Positions 1 to 4,856 of a stretch of DNA of 10,762 nt are shown here, in pieces (the first letter of the stretch is position 1; each line of letters starts with the position of its first letter). The position numbers and the translations under genes are program-made. Source of the DNA: an uncultured Arcobacter sp. Its GTDB lineage: Bacteria; Campylobacterota; Campylobacteria; Campylobacterales; Arcobacteraceae. The stretch is taken from the NCBI GenBank assembly GCA_913062735.1, contig CAJXWI010000035.1:1-10762 (forward strand). The letters are read 5' to 3'. The notes below the pieces were generated by a model. That model ran no database searches. It was not told where the DNA came from and saw only the letters and a program-made list of their open reading frames with translations.

Positions 1-90
1 AGGTACTTAATAGTGACTCTTAAAGTTATTTTTAAGTATTTAAAGAAGAATAAGAGTGCATTAATAAGACAATTAACAATCAATAAATAA
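1..90 (+). CDS. possible 3' end of a gene entering from the left (partial)
   Basis: Reading frame 1 is open from the first base to a TAA at 88-90, giving 29 codons with a basic tail that ends in QLTINK. The other two plus frames stop within the first 20 or so bases. A gene ending here would converge on the methyltransferase that ends at 117, a plausible arrangement. In DNA this AT-rich an open stretch of 29 codons can occur by chance, and the tail is not recognisable as any family, so this is only a candidate. No terminator hairpin with a T-tract was seen between 90 and 117. Confidence 0.25.
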   Translation, partial: RYLIVTLKVIFKYLKKNKSALIRQLTINK

Positions 91-116
91 TGTTAAAATA
101 CATTAATTAATAATAA

Positions 117-1085
117 TTAAAGGGAAGCTGTATTTTGCTCTTTTATTATTTTAGTTGCGCTTAAAAATATATAGTTTTTACCTGTTAGGGTTACTCTGAA
201 TTTTTTCTGTTGTAAGTATTTTTTACAAAAATAGATGTCTTTATGTAAAACGGACATTTCACTATAAGAATAGTTCTTTGCTTTTGCACCAAAAATCATT
301 TCTCCGCCCATCCATCTGCAATTAGGGAAGCCAAGAATAATTGATCCATCTTTATTTAAATATTCTTGAACCAAAGACATAAAAAGTAATTTAAAATTTA
401 AGCTTGAGCTTTGTAAGGTTCCAATACTAATAAGTAAATCTGTTTTTTCTAAATTTAAACTTTTTAAATCGTTAATATCATGAGTATGAAATACAGCATT
501 AGATGGAAATCGCTCTCTAGCAATTTGAATGGCACTTGGACAAAAATCAACTCCCACTAATTTTAATTTATCAAAATCTTCTTTGCTTAATAATTTTGAA
601 ATAACTTCAAATTCATCTGCTCTGTTTACGCCAAGATTTAGAATGTTTTTTCGTGAATGTACTTTTACATTTTTTAAGGCTTCTACATAAGCATTTATAT
701 AAGATGGTTCTTCATTTTTATTAATTAATGAAAAGGAAGAAGCTTGTCCATATTTTTCTTCTTTTAGCTTTTTTTCATTGTGAAAAGATTGCTCAAGATT
801 TAGTTCATGAAAAGACAATACAATTGTATAAGTGCTCACAACTTTAGGTGTAAGAAGTTTACAAAATAATAATTCGGCTAAATCATTCCATGCTTTATAT
901 GATCTGTAGACATAAGTTATGCCTTCTTTTTCAATTAATTCTCCAGCATGTGCTTCTAGAGCAGAATCAGGGTTTAATACTTCAATAGAGCACTTAGTAT
1001 TAGCTTTTAAGTAAATAAGTATATCTTGCATACTTTCATGGGTAAATTTTTTCATTTTAAACTTTGTTTTTGAAATTATAGCCAT
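117..1085 (-). CDS. class I SAM-dependent methyltransferase, substrate unknown
   Basis: A 322-residue protein. The C-terminal half (about 145-315) is a Rossmann-type SAM methyltransferase: a modified motif I, NILNLGVNRADE (147-158), lies where the glycine-rich loop is expected; VGVD (177-180) gives the acidic residue that binds the ribose; HTHDIND (200-206) and TDLLIS (215-220) follow as the adenine-binding and motif IV strands. The N-terminal 140 residues match no domain I can name but contain a distinctive stretch, RSYKAWNDLAELLFC (61-75), that may recognise the substrate. The acceptor (small molecule, protein or RNA) cannot be inferred. Start: the ATG at 1085 has no Shine-Dalgarno and would lie only about 8 nt from the start site implied by the TATAAT at 1100-1105; the in-frame ATG at 1055 (residue 11, MKKFTHE) gives a more normal leader but also lacks an SD. 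The gene is divergent from the DUF302 gene. Confidence 0.8.
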   Translation of the reverse strand: MAIISKTKFKMKKFTHESMQDILIYLKANTKCSIEVLNPDSALEAHAGELIEKEGITYVYRSYKAWNDLAELLFCKLLTPKVVSTYTIVLSFHELNLEQSFHNEKKLKEEKYGQASSFSLINKNEEPSYINAYVEALKNVKVHSRKNILNLGVNRADEFEVISKLLSKEDFDKLKLVGVDFCPSAIQIARERFPSNAVFHTHDINDLKSLNLEKTDLLISIGTLQSSSLNFKLLFMSLVQEYLNKDGSIILGFPNCRWMGGEMIFGAKAKNYSYSEMSVLHKDIYFCKKYLQQKKFRVTLTGKNYIFLSATKIIKEQNTASL

Positions 1086-1099
1086 TCTACATGAAAAGT

Positions 1100-1107
1100 A
1101 TTATAAG
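1100..1107. promoter_or_regulatory. overlapping divergent -10 elements
   Basis: The 51-bp gap between the divergent methyltransferase and DUF302 genes contains TATAAT on the minus strand (1100-1105) overlapped by TATAAG on the plus strand (1102-1107). Each is placed to drive its own gene, with leaders of roughly 8 nt to the upstream methyltransferase ATG (38 nt to the alternative ATG) and 23 nt to the DUF302 start. No clear -35 box is seen on either side. If both are used, binding of polymerase would be mutually exclusive. Confidence 0.4.
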
Positions 1108-1136
1108 ATATCGATATAACAATATTAGGACATAAA

Positions 1137-1514
1137 ATGAAATACACCAGCGCTTCAAATAAAAGTGTAGAAGAAGTATCTTTGGCCATGCAAGAAAGAG
1201 TAAAAGAGTTTAAATTTGGAGTATTACACATACATAACATTAAAGAAACTCTTATAAGCAAAGGGAAAAACTTTGAAAAAGAATGTTTGGTTCTTGATAT
1301 TTGTAATCCAAACTATGCAAAAGAAATGTTGGATTACGATATGGAGCTTTCCATGATACTTCCTTGTAAAATATCAATTTACCAAGATGAAAATACGACA
1401 AAAATATCTATGTTAAAAATATCTGAGTTAATTCCTATATTAAATAAAAACTTAAAAGAAAAAGCAGAAGAAATAGAGAAAATATTATTAGAAATAATTT
1501 CTTTATCAAAATAA
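1137..1514 (+). CDS. DUF302 family protein
   Basis: A 125-residue soluble protein with no signal peptide or membrane segment. The DUF302 core runs from about residue 8 to 96 and shows the family's two best-kept stretches, LDICNPNYAKEML (53-65) and LPCKISIY (75-82), each with a cysteine (C56, C77). The tail (about 97-125) is a charged helix rich in Lys and Glu. The start is well supported: AGGA at 1127-1130 sits 6 nt before the ATG. DUF302 proteins are small alpha/beta proteins, often found as single domains; their biochemical role is not established, so none is assigned here. The gene is divergent from the methyltransferase and is followed by a separate promoter for the next gene, so it is probably monocistronic. 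Confidence 0.85.
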   Translation: MKYTSASNKSVEEVSLAMQERVKEFKFGVLHIHNIKETLISKGKNFEKECLVLDICNPNYAKEMLDYDMELSMILPCKISIYQDENTTKISMLKISELIPILNKNLKEKAEEIEKILLEIISLSK

Positions 1515-1543
1515 AAATATTAAATAAAATTTAATTATTTTTA

Positions 1544-1571
1544 TTGCATATCAATATTACTTTAGTATAAT
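1544..1571 (+). promoter_or_regulatory. sigma70-type promoter for the secreted-protein gene
   Basis: TTGCAT (1544-1549) and a perfect TATAAT (1566-1571) are separated by 16 nt. The predicted start site near 1578 gives a leader of about 18 nt that holds the AGGAG ribosome site (1583-1587). It is the best -35/-10 pair seen in the window and lies between the DUF302 stop and the next start. Confidence 0.65.
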
Positions 1572-1595
1572 GAAAAACTAAAAGGAGTTATTTAC

Positions 1596-2486
1596 TTGAA
1601 AAAAATCTTATTCAGTGCACTTGCATTAAGTGCACTATATTTACCAAATGTTTTAGCAAACAATACAAATACACTTATTAAAAAAAGTGAAGTATTAATA
1701 GGTTATTATGGACGTCCAAATACGGCATCATTAGGGATACTTGGACAAAGTAGTATTAAAGAACTGGTTGTTAAAATGAAAAACAAATCACAATACTATT
1801 CAGACGAATTAAACAACAGCATAAATGTAAAAATGGCTTTTCATTTAATTTATGCCCTGGCAACAAAAGATCCAGGCAATGACAATGATTATATCTTGAA
1901 TCTGGGAGAAAAAACAGTATTAAAATATATTAAAGCAGCAAATGAAGAAGGTTTTGCAGTAATAATAGATTTGCAACTAGGGACTCAAACCCCTTTAGAA
2001 GCTGTACTTCCCGTACTAAAATATCTTAAGTATGATAATGTACATTTAGCAATTGACCCTGAATTTAAAATTCCAACACACAGACGTTATCCACCAGGAC
2101 GTTATATAGGACACATTTTTGGAAAAGATTTAAATGCTGCACAAGAAAGTATGAATAATTATCTAGAAGAACACAATATTATAGGAAAAAGAAATCTTAT
2201 AGTACATATGTTTCATAAAAGAATGTTAAGAGAAAAAGGCTCTGTTAAAAATTATGATAATGTCAATTTGATTTACAATATCGATGGACATGGACAAGCA
2301 GGTTCAAAAATTAAAATCTATAATGGCTTGTACGATGAAACATCTTCTGTAGTTGCAAGTAGTGGTTTTAAGATATTTTATAATGCAGATATAAAACCCT
2401 TAATGACTCCAAAACAAATCCTTGGTTTAGAAGCCATAGGAAGCAGAAAAATACAAATACAACCTAGCTATATTAATTATCAATAA
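1596..2486 (+). CDS. secreted protein of unknown function, probable TIM-barrel-like fold
   Basis: A 296-residue protein starting at TTG, fixed by AGGAG at 1583-1587 (8 nt upstream). Residues 1-21 form a typical Sec signal peptide (KK, hydrophobic core, VLA before the likely cut at 21/22), so the product is periplasmic or exported; there is no lipobox cysteine. Alternating strand-like motifs run through the mature part: LIGYYGRP (34-41), LGILG (46-50), DPGNDNDY (92-99), IIDLQLG (123-129), HLAIDPEF (150-157), HMFHKRM (204-210), IDGHGQAGSK (229-238), GFKIFYNAD (257-265) and a C-terminal INYQ. The acidic and histidine residues at strand ends (D125, D154, E156, H204, D230, H232) suggest a barrel enzyme such as a glycan hydrolase or deacetylase, but this is inference. 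From memory, the same motif series occurs in uncharacterised secreted proteins or lipoproteins of Actinobacteria; I could not verify this. It stands alone between its own promoter and the tRNA terminator. Confidence 0.8.
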   Translation: MKKILFSALALSALYLPNVLANNTNTLIKKSEVLIGYYGRPNTASLGILGQSSIKELVVKMKNKSQYYSDELNNSINVKMAFHLIYALATKDPGNDNDYILNLGEKTVLKYIKAANEEGFAVIIDLQLGTQTPLEAVLPVLKYLKYDNVHLAIDPEFKIPTHRRYPPGRYIGHIFGKDLNAAQESMNNYLEEHNIIGKRNLIVHMFHKRMLREKGSVKNYDNVNLIYNIDGHGQAGSKIKIYNGLYDETSSVVASSGFKIFYNADIKPLMTPKQILGLEAIGSRKIQIQPSYINYQ

Positions 2487-2597
2487 ATATCTTATAGTAA
2501 GCTTACATAGCTTGCTGTATACATATTAATTACCCATAGTTTTATAAAAAAACCATTCTAAGTGCCAAATTTAAAGGGGAGTTATAAAGATTTAGGC

Positions 2598-2650
2598 AAA
2601 AAAAAAGCCTTTGTCTAAAAGAACAAAAAGTTCAAATAGACAAAAGCTTT
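2598..2650 (-). terminator. intrinsic terminator of the tRNA operon
   Basis: Arms at 2604-2616 and 2638-2650 pair over 13 positions with one mismatch. The loop contains a smaller GAAC/GTTC hairpin. Read on the minus strand, the stem is followed by nine T residues (2598-2606), and it begins 5 nt after the CCA end of the initiator tRNA. It could also act weakly on plus-strand transcripts from the secreted-protein gene. Confidence 0.85.
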
Positions 2651-2654
2651 GTAT

Positions 2655-2731
2655 TGGTTGCGGAAACAGGATTTGAACCTGTGACCTACGGGTTATGAGC
2701 CCGTCGAGCTACCGTGCTGCTCTATTCCGCG
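2655..2731 (-). tRNA. initiator tRNA-Met (CAT)
   Basis: A full 77-nt cloverleaf with encoded CCA. Initiator hallmarks are visible: an unpaired C1-A72 at the top of the acceptor stem, three consecutive G-C pairs (GGG/CCC) below the CTCATAA anticodon loop, and an A11-T24 pair in the D stem. The T loop is TTCAAAT. It is the last gene of the four-tRNA transcript, 14 nt after tRNA-Gly. Confidence 0.97.
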
Positions 2732-2745
2732 GTTTGTAAATTAAG

Positions 2746-2822
2746 TGGAGCGGGAGACGAGACTCGAACTCGCGACAATCTGCTTGGAAGGCAGAGGCTC
2801 TAGCCAACTGAGCTACTCCCGC
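2746..2822 (-). tRNA. tRNA-Gly (TCC)
   Basis: A 77-nt tRNA with encoded CCA. The acceptor stem GCGGGAG/CTCCCGC is fully paired, the anticodon loop is CTTCCAA (anticodon TCC, reads GGA and GGG), and the T loop is TTCGAGT. Discriminator base is T73, as usual in bacterial tRNA-Gly. It lies third in the cluster, 16 nt after the CAT tRNA. Confidence 0.97.
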
Positions 2823-2826
2823 AAAA

Positions 2827-2931
2827 AGATTTCATAACTGGTGGGTCATGAAGGACTCGAACCTTCGACCACTCGGTTATGAGCCGAGTGCTCTAACCAG
2901 CTGAGCTAATGACCCAATTGGTATGAAATCT
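2827..2931. repeat. inverted repeat enclosing the CAT tRNA (possible processing stem)
   Basis: AGATTTCATA (2827-2836) and TATGAAATCT (2922-2931) are perfectly complementary over 10 bp and sit in the spacers on either side of the CAT tRNA. In the primary transcript they can form a stem that closes around this one tRNA, a shape typical of RNase III or RNase E processing sites in stable-RNA operons. The other spacers have no comparable pairing. Confidence 0.55.
2839..2915 (-). tRNA. CAT-anticodon tRNA: elongator Met or Ile2 (lysidine type)
   Basis: A 77-nt tRNA with encoded CCA; acceptor stem GGGTCAT/ATGACCC fully paired, anticodon stem-loop CTCGG-CTCATAA-CCGAG, T loop TTCGAGT. G1-C72 pairing rules out the initiator type. 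CAT is shared by elongator tRNA-Met and by tRNA-Ile2, whose C34 is changed to lysidine by TilS. The body resembles firmicute Ile2 tRNAs as I recall them (GGCTCATAACC core), but position 4-69 is T-A, not the C-G that E. coli TilS prefers, so identity is left open. A 10-bp inverted repeat in the two flanking spacers encloses this tRNA. Confidence 0.93.
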
Positions 2932-2937
2932 GTTACG

Positions 2938-3027
2938 TGGCAGACAGGGAGGGATTCGAACCCTCGGTACCGTTGCCAGTACGTATCCTTAGCAGGGATA
3001 TGGTTTCAGCCACTCACCCACCTGTCC
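2938..3027 (-). tRNA. tRNA-Ser (GCT)
   Basis: A 90-nt class II tRNA with encoded CCA and a long variable arm (roughly CGTAC to GGTAC), as expected for Ser. The anticodon stem-loop is TATCC-CTGCTAA-GGATA (anticodon GCT, reads AGC and AGT) and the discriminator base is G73. The acceptor stem GGACAGG/CCTGTCT has a G1-T72 wobble at its end in place of the usual G-C. It is the first gene of the cluster, nearest the promoter. Confidence 0.96.
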
Positions 3028-3064
3028 GTCTATTTCCTAAACGTTGTATCGTTTTTGGATGGGA

Positions 3065-3099
3065 ATTATAATAGTATATCACTTAAAATATACTTAAAA
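3065..3099 (-). promoter_or_regulatory. promoter of the tRNA cluster
   Basis: On the minus strand a perfect TATAAT (3065-3070) lies about 37 nt upstream of tRNA-Ser. Upstream, TTTTAAGTAT (3090-3099) resembles the -35 region (TTTAAGT) described for Campylobacter vegetative promoters, and a second TTTTAAGTG copy lies at 3080-3088. The position and the downstream terminator make the four tRNAs one transcription unit. Confidence 0.65.
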
Positions 3100-3151
3100 T
3101 AATTTGCTTTATAAAAATACTTTTTAATTTAGGTTTTTTGTTCAAATAGCC

Positions 3152-3189
3152 TTAAATTGGTACTAACTAAGTACTTAATACCAACTTAA
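3152..3189 (-). terminator. 3' hairpin after pyrF (terminator or mRNA stabiliser)
   Basis: A 15-bp stem (3152-3166 with 3175-3189) with an 8-nt loop begins 3 nt after the pyrF stop codon. Two positions that mismatch in plus-strand RNA (3156/3185 and 3163/3178) become G-U pairs in minus-strand RNA, so the structure belongs to the pyrF transcript. No T-run follows on the minus strand, so it is not a classical intrinsic terminator; it may stabilise the mRNA end or work with a termination factor. Confidence 0.5.
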
Positions 3190-3192
3190 AAT

Positions 3193-3879
3193 TTATATTT
3201 TTTCTAAAATTCTTTCTAGTATTTGTTTTGAATTTTCCGCTTTATAAATTGGTCTTCCAACCACAATATAATCCACAAAATTTTCTTGTGCAAATTTAAT
3301 GTCAGCAACTCTCTTTTGATCTCCGGCATCTTCACCAAAAGGTCTAATACCAGGACACAAAGTAATAAAAGAAGAAGAAGTATGTTCTTTAATATCTTTA
3401 CTTTCATAAGCAGAGCAAACAACACCATCAACGCCTGCTTCATATGAGGCAATTGCTAATTTTCTGGCTTTTGTATTTATATCTTCATTGTATATTGTTT
3501 TAAATGCTTCATTAGAAAAAGAAGTAAGCGCAGTTACACATAATACAAGAGGTTTATTAGGTATGTCTTTAATACGTTCCATTACAGTTTGCATAGCTTC
3601 TTTCCCTGCACTTGCATGTAAGTTAAACATATCAACCAGTCCAAGCAATGAAATTTCTTCTGCTGCATCTGCCATAGTGTTAGGGATATCATAAAGTTTA
3701 AGATCTAAAAATATTTTAAAAGATGGATTAATCTTTTTTAGTTCTATTAAAAAATCTTTTCCATCTCTAATAAAAGTACGAAATCCTACCTTTAACCAAA
3801 TATCTTTGTCTTTAAAACTTCGAACTAAATCTAAATTCTCTTTTGCACTTGGTAAATCTAAAGATACGCACAGCTTCAC
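3193..3879 (-). CDS. pyrF: orotidine 5'-phosphate decarboxylase
   Basis: A 228-residue cytosolic TIM-barrel enzyme that decarboxylates OMP to UMP, the last step of de novo pyrimidine synthesis. Visible signatures: D8 and K30 of the substrate pocket, the catalytic signature FLDLKLYDIPNT (57-68) with D59, K61 and D64, CPGIRP (175-180) and the phosphate-binding GRPIYKA (208-214). Length is normal for the family. It starts at GTG (3877-3879), one nt after the nusB stop, with AAGG about 7 nt upstream inside the end of nusB; this spacing indicates translational coupling. It is the last gene of ribH-nusB-pyrF and ends in a strong hairpin just before the tRNA-cluster promoter. Confidence 0.96.
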   Translation of the reverse strand: MKLCVSLDLPSAKENLDLVRSFKDKDIWLKVGFRTFIRDGKDFLIELKKINPSFKIFLDLKLYDIPNTMADAAEEISLLGLVDMFNLHASAGKEAMQTVMERIKDIPNKPLVLCVTALTSFSNEAFKTIYNEDINTKARKLAIASYEAGVDGVVCSAYESKDIKEHTSSSFITLCPGIRPFGEDAGDQKRVADIKFAQENFVDYIVVGRPIYKAENSKQILERILEKI

Positions 3880-3880
3880 G

Positions 3881-4276
3881 TTAAACCTTATTGACTTTAT
3901 CTAAAAGTCCATTAACAAACTTAGGCGCACTGTCTGAGCCTAAACGTTTAGACAATTCAATAGCTTCATTAATTACAATAGCTTTTTCTAATTTTACAAA
4001 TAACAATTCATATACAGCCAAACGTAAAATTGATTTTTCTACACTTCCTATATCTGATATCGTACCTTGTTTAAGATGTTGAATTATTTCTTCGTTTATT
4101 GCTTCTAAATTATCAATAACACCGTTAAAAAGACTTAAAGCAAAGTCTTTTTGTTTATTTCTGATTTTTTTATCTTCTAATATTTCATCAACAAATTTAA
4201 CAATTCCATCGTTACCTAAATCAACTGCATATAATAAACCAATTACTGATTCTCTAGCTTGTGTACGTGTTGCCAA
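3881..4276 (-). CDS. nusB: transcription antitermination factor NusB
   Basis: A 131-residue all-helical RNA-binding protein that joins NusE (S10) on boxA RNA to support rRNA antitermination. The N-terminus TRTQAREs (3-10) is the Arg-rich RNA-contact segment of the family, and the C-terminal INEAIELSKRLGSDSAPKF (102-120) followed by VNGLLDKV is the conserved signature. Length is normal. The start is TTG at 4274-4276, one nt after the ribH stop; GGAG at 4284-4287 (7 nt upstream, inside ribH) supports it, and no ATG lies nearby in frame. Together with the 1-nt gap to pyrF this gives a coupled ribH-nusB-pyrF unit; ribH-nusB adjacency is common in bacteria. Confidence 0.95.
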   Translation of the reverse strand: MATRTQARESVIGLLYAVDLGNDGIVKFVDEILEDKKIRNKQKDFALSLFNGVIDNLEAINEEIIQHLKQGTISDIGSVEKSILRLAVYELLFVKLEKAIVINEAIELSKRLGSDSAPKFVNGLLDKVNKV

Positions 4277-4277
4277 A

Positions 4278-4748
4278 TTATTTCTCCATAGTGTTATAAA
4301 GATCTAACATTTCAATAATTGTAGTCATTGCTTCTGCGCCTTTATTTCCAGCTTTTGAACCAGCTCTCTCAATTGCTTGTTCAATTGAATCCGTAGTTAA
4401 AACGCCATTAGCAACAGGTTTACCATATTTTAAAGCAACCGTTGCAATTCCTTTTGTTGCTTCTGCTGAAATATAGTCAAAATGAGGAGTAGCTCCTCTA
4501 ATTACTGCACCAACACAACAAACTGCATCGTACTTACCTGAAGCTAATGCTTTGTCTAATGCAAAAGGGATTTCGAAAGCACCAGGTACTAAAATTAAAT
4601 CAATATTATTAGCATCTCCTCCATGTCTTACAAAAGAATCTTTTGCACCTTCAACCAGTCTATCTGTGATAATATGATTAAATCTACCATTAATAATAGC
4701 AACTTTTTCTTTTCCATTTAAACGTAAATGACCTTCAATTATATTCAT
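4278..4748 (-). CDS. ribH: 6,7-dimethyl-8-ribityllumazine synthase
   Basis: A 156-residue enzyme that condenses 5-amino-6-ribitylamino-uracil with 3,4-dihydroxy-2-butanone 4-phosphate, the step before riboflavin synthase. Family motifs are intact: F23-N24 of the pyrimidine pocket, PGAFEIP (55-61), [13 protein letters not shown] (80-92) with the catalytic H89, and [17 protein letters not shown] (114-130) with R128 contacting phosphate. Such proteins assemble as pentamers or 60-mer capsids. The ATG at 4748 has GGAG 6 nt upstream (4755-4758). It is the first gene of the coupled trio; the 108-nt upstream gap carries a promoter and a hairpin. No FMN riboswitch was recognised. Confidence 0.97.
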   Translation of the reverse strand: MNIIEGHLRLNGKEKVAIINGRFNHIITDRLVEGAKDSFVRHGGDANNIDLILVPGAFEIPFALDKALASGKYDAVCCVGAVIRGATPHFDYISAEATKGIATVALKYGKPVANGVLTTDSIEQAIERAGSKAGNKGAEAMTTIIEMLDLYNTMEK

Positions 4749-4780
4749 TGTTTACTCCATGAAATATTAGTTTTAATATA

Positions 4781-4809
4781 AAATTTTGTTTTTTTTTCAA
4801 ACAAAATTT
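4781..4809 (-). promoter_or_regulatory. AT-only hairpin in the ribH leader
   Basis: AAATTTTGTTT (4781-4791) and AAACAAAATTT (4799-4809) form a perfect 11-bp inverted repeat with a 7-nt loop. It lies between the putative promoter (4836-4841) and the ribH start, in the 5' leader. A run of nine T (4789-4797) spans the end of one arm and the loop. No T-tract follows the stem on the minus strand, so it is not a standard terminator for kdsA; a role in leader stability or as a binding site is possible but unproven. Confidence 0.4.
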
Positions 4810-4835
4810 GTTTTATTATTTGTTTAATTATTGCG

Positions 4836-4852
4836 ATTATACCCAAAAAAAA
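4836..4852 (-). promoter_or_regulatory. promoter of ribH-nusB-pyrF
   Basis: A perfect TATAAT (4836-4841, minus) is preceded by eight T and GGG (4842-4852), immediately after the kdsA stop. A T-run ending in G just upstream of TATAAT is the form described for Campylobacter vegetative promoters, which often lack a clear -35 box; none is obvious here. It would allow the trio to be transcribed apart from kdsA with a leader of about 80 nt. Confidence 0.6.
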
Positions 4853-4856
4853 CCTA

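Noticed and set aside
1614..1634. Repeated AGTGCAC palindromes at the start of the secreted-protein gene
   Set aside because: Two copies encode the repeated Ser-Ala-Leu of the signal peptide; a codon-level coincidence is enough to explain them.
2497..2515. Small hairpin after the secreted-protein gene (GTAAGCT/AGCTTGC) as a terminator
   Set aside because: Only about 7 bp with a wobble, and no T-run follows; the tRNA terminator at 2598-2650 could serve instead.
117..2655. Integrated mobile element using the tRNA cluster as attachment site
   Set aside because: No integrase, transposase or phage gene is present, and I found no second copy of the tRNA 3' ends in the region to mark an attachment repeat.
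3068..3073. TATAAT on the plus strand overlapping the tRNA promoter
   Set aside because: It arises from the palindromic ATTATAAT; no plus-strand gene lies downstream, only antisense pyrF.
2600..3160. Shared TTCAAATAG at 2631-2639 and 3141-3149 as a repeat
   Set aside because: Nine AT-rich bases recurring within about 500 nt is expected by chance, with no related flanks.
3216..3452. 78-codon second frame inside pyrF
   Set aside because: Leu-rich low-complexity translation produced by the pyrF codons in another frame; no ribosome site. The plus-strand frames at 3488-3694 and 3891-4082 were rejected for the same reason.
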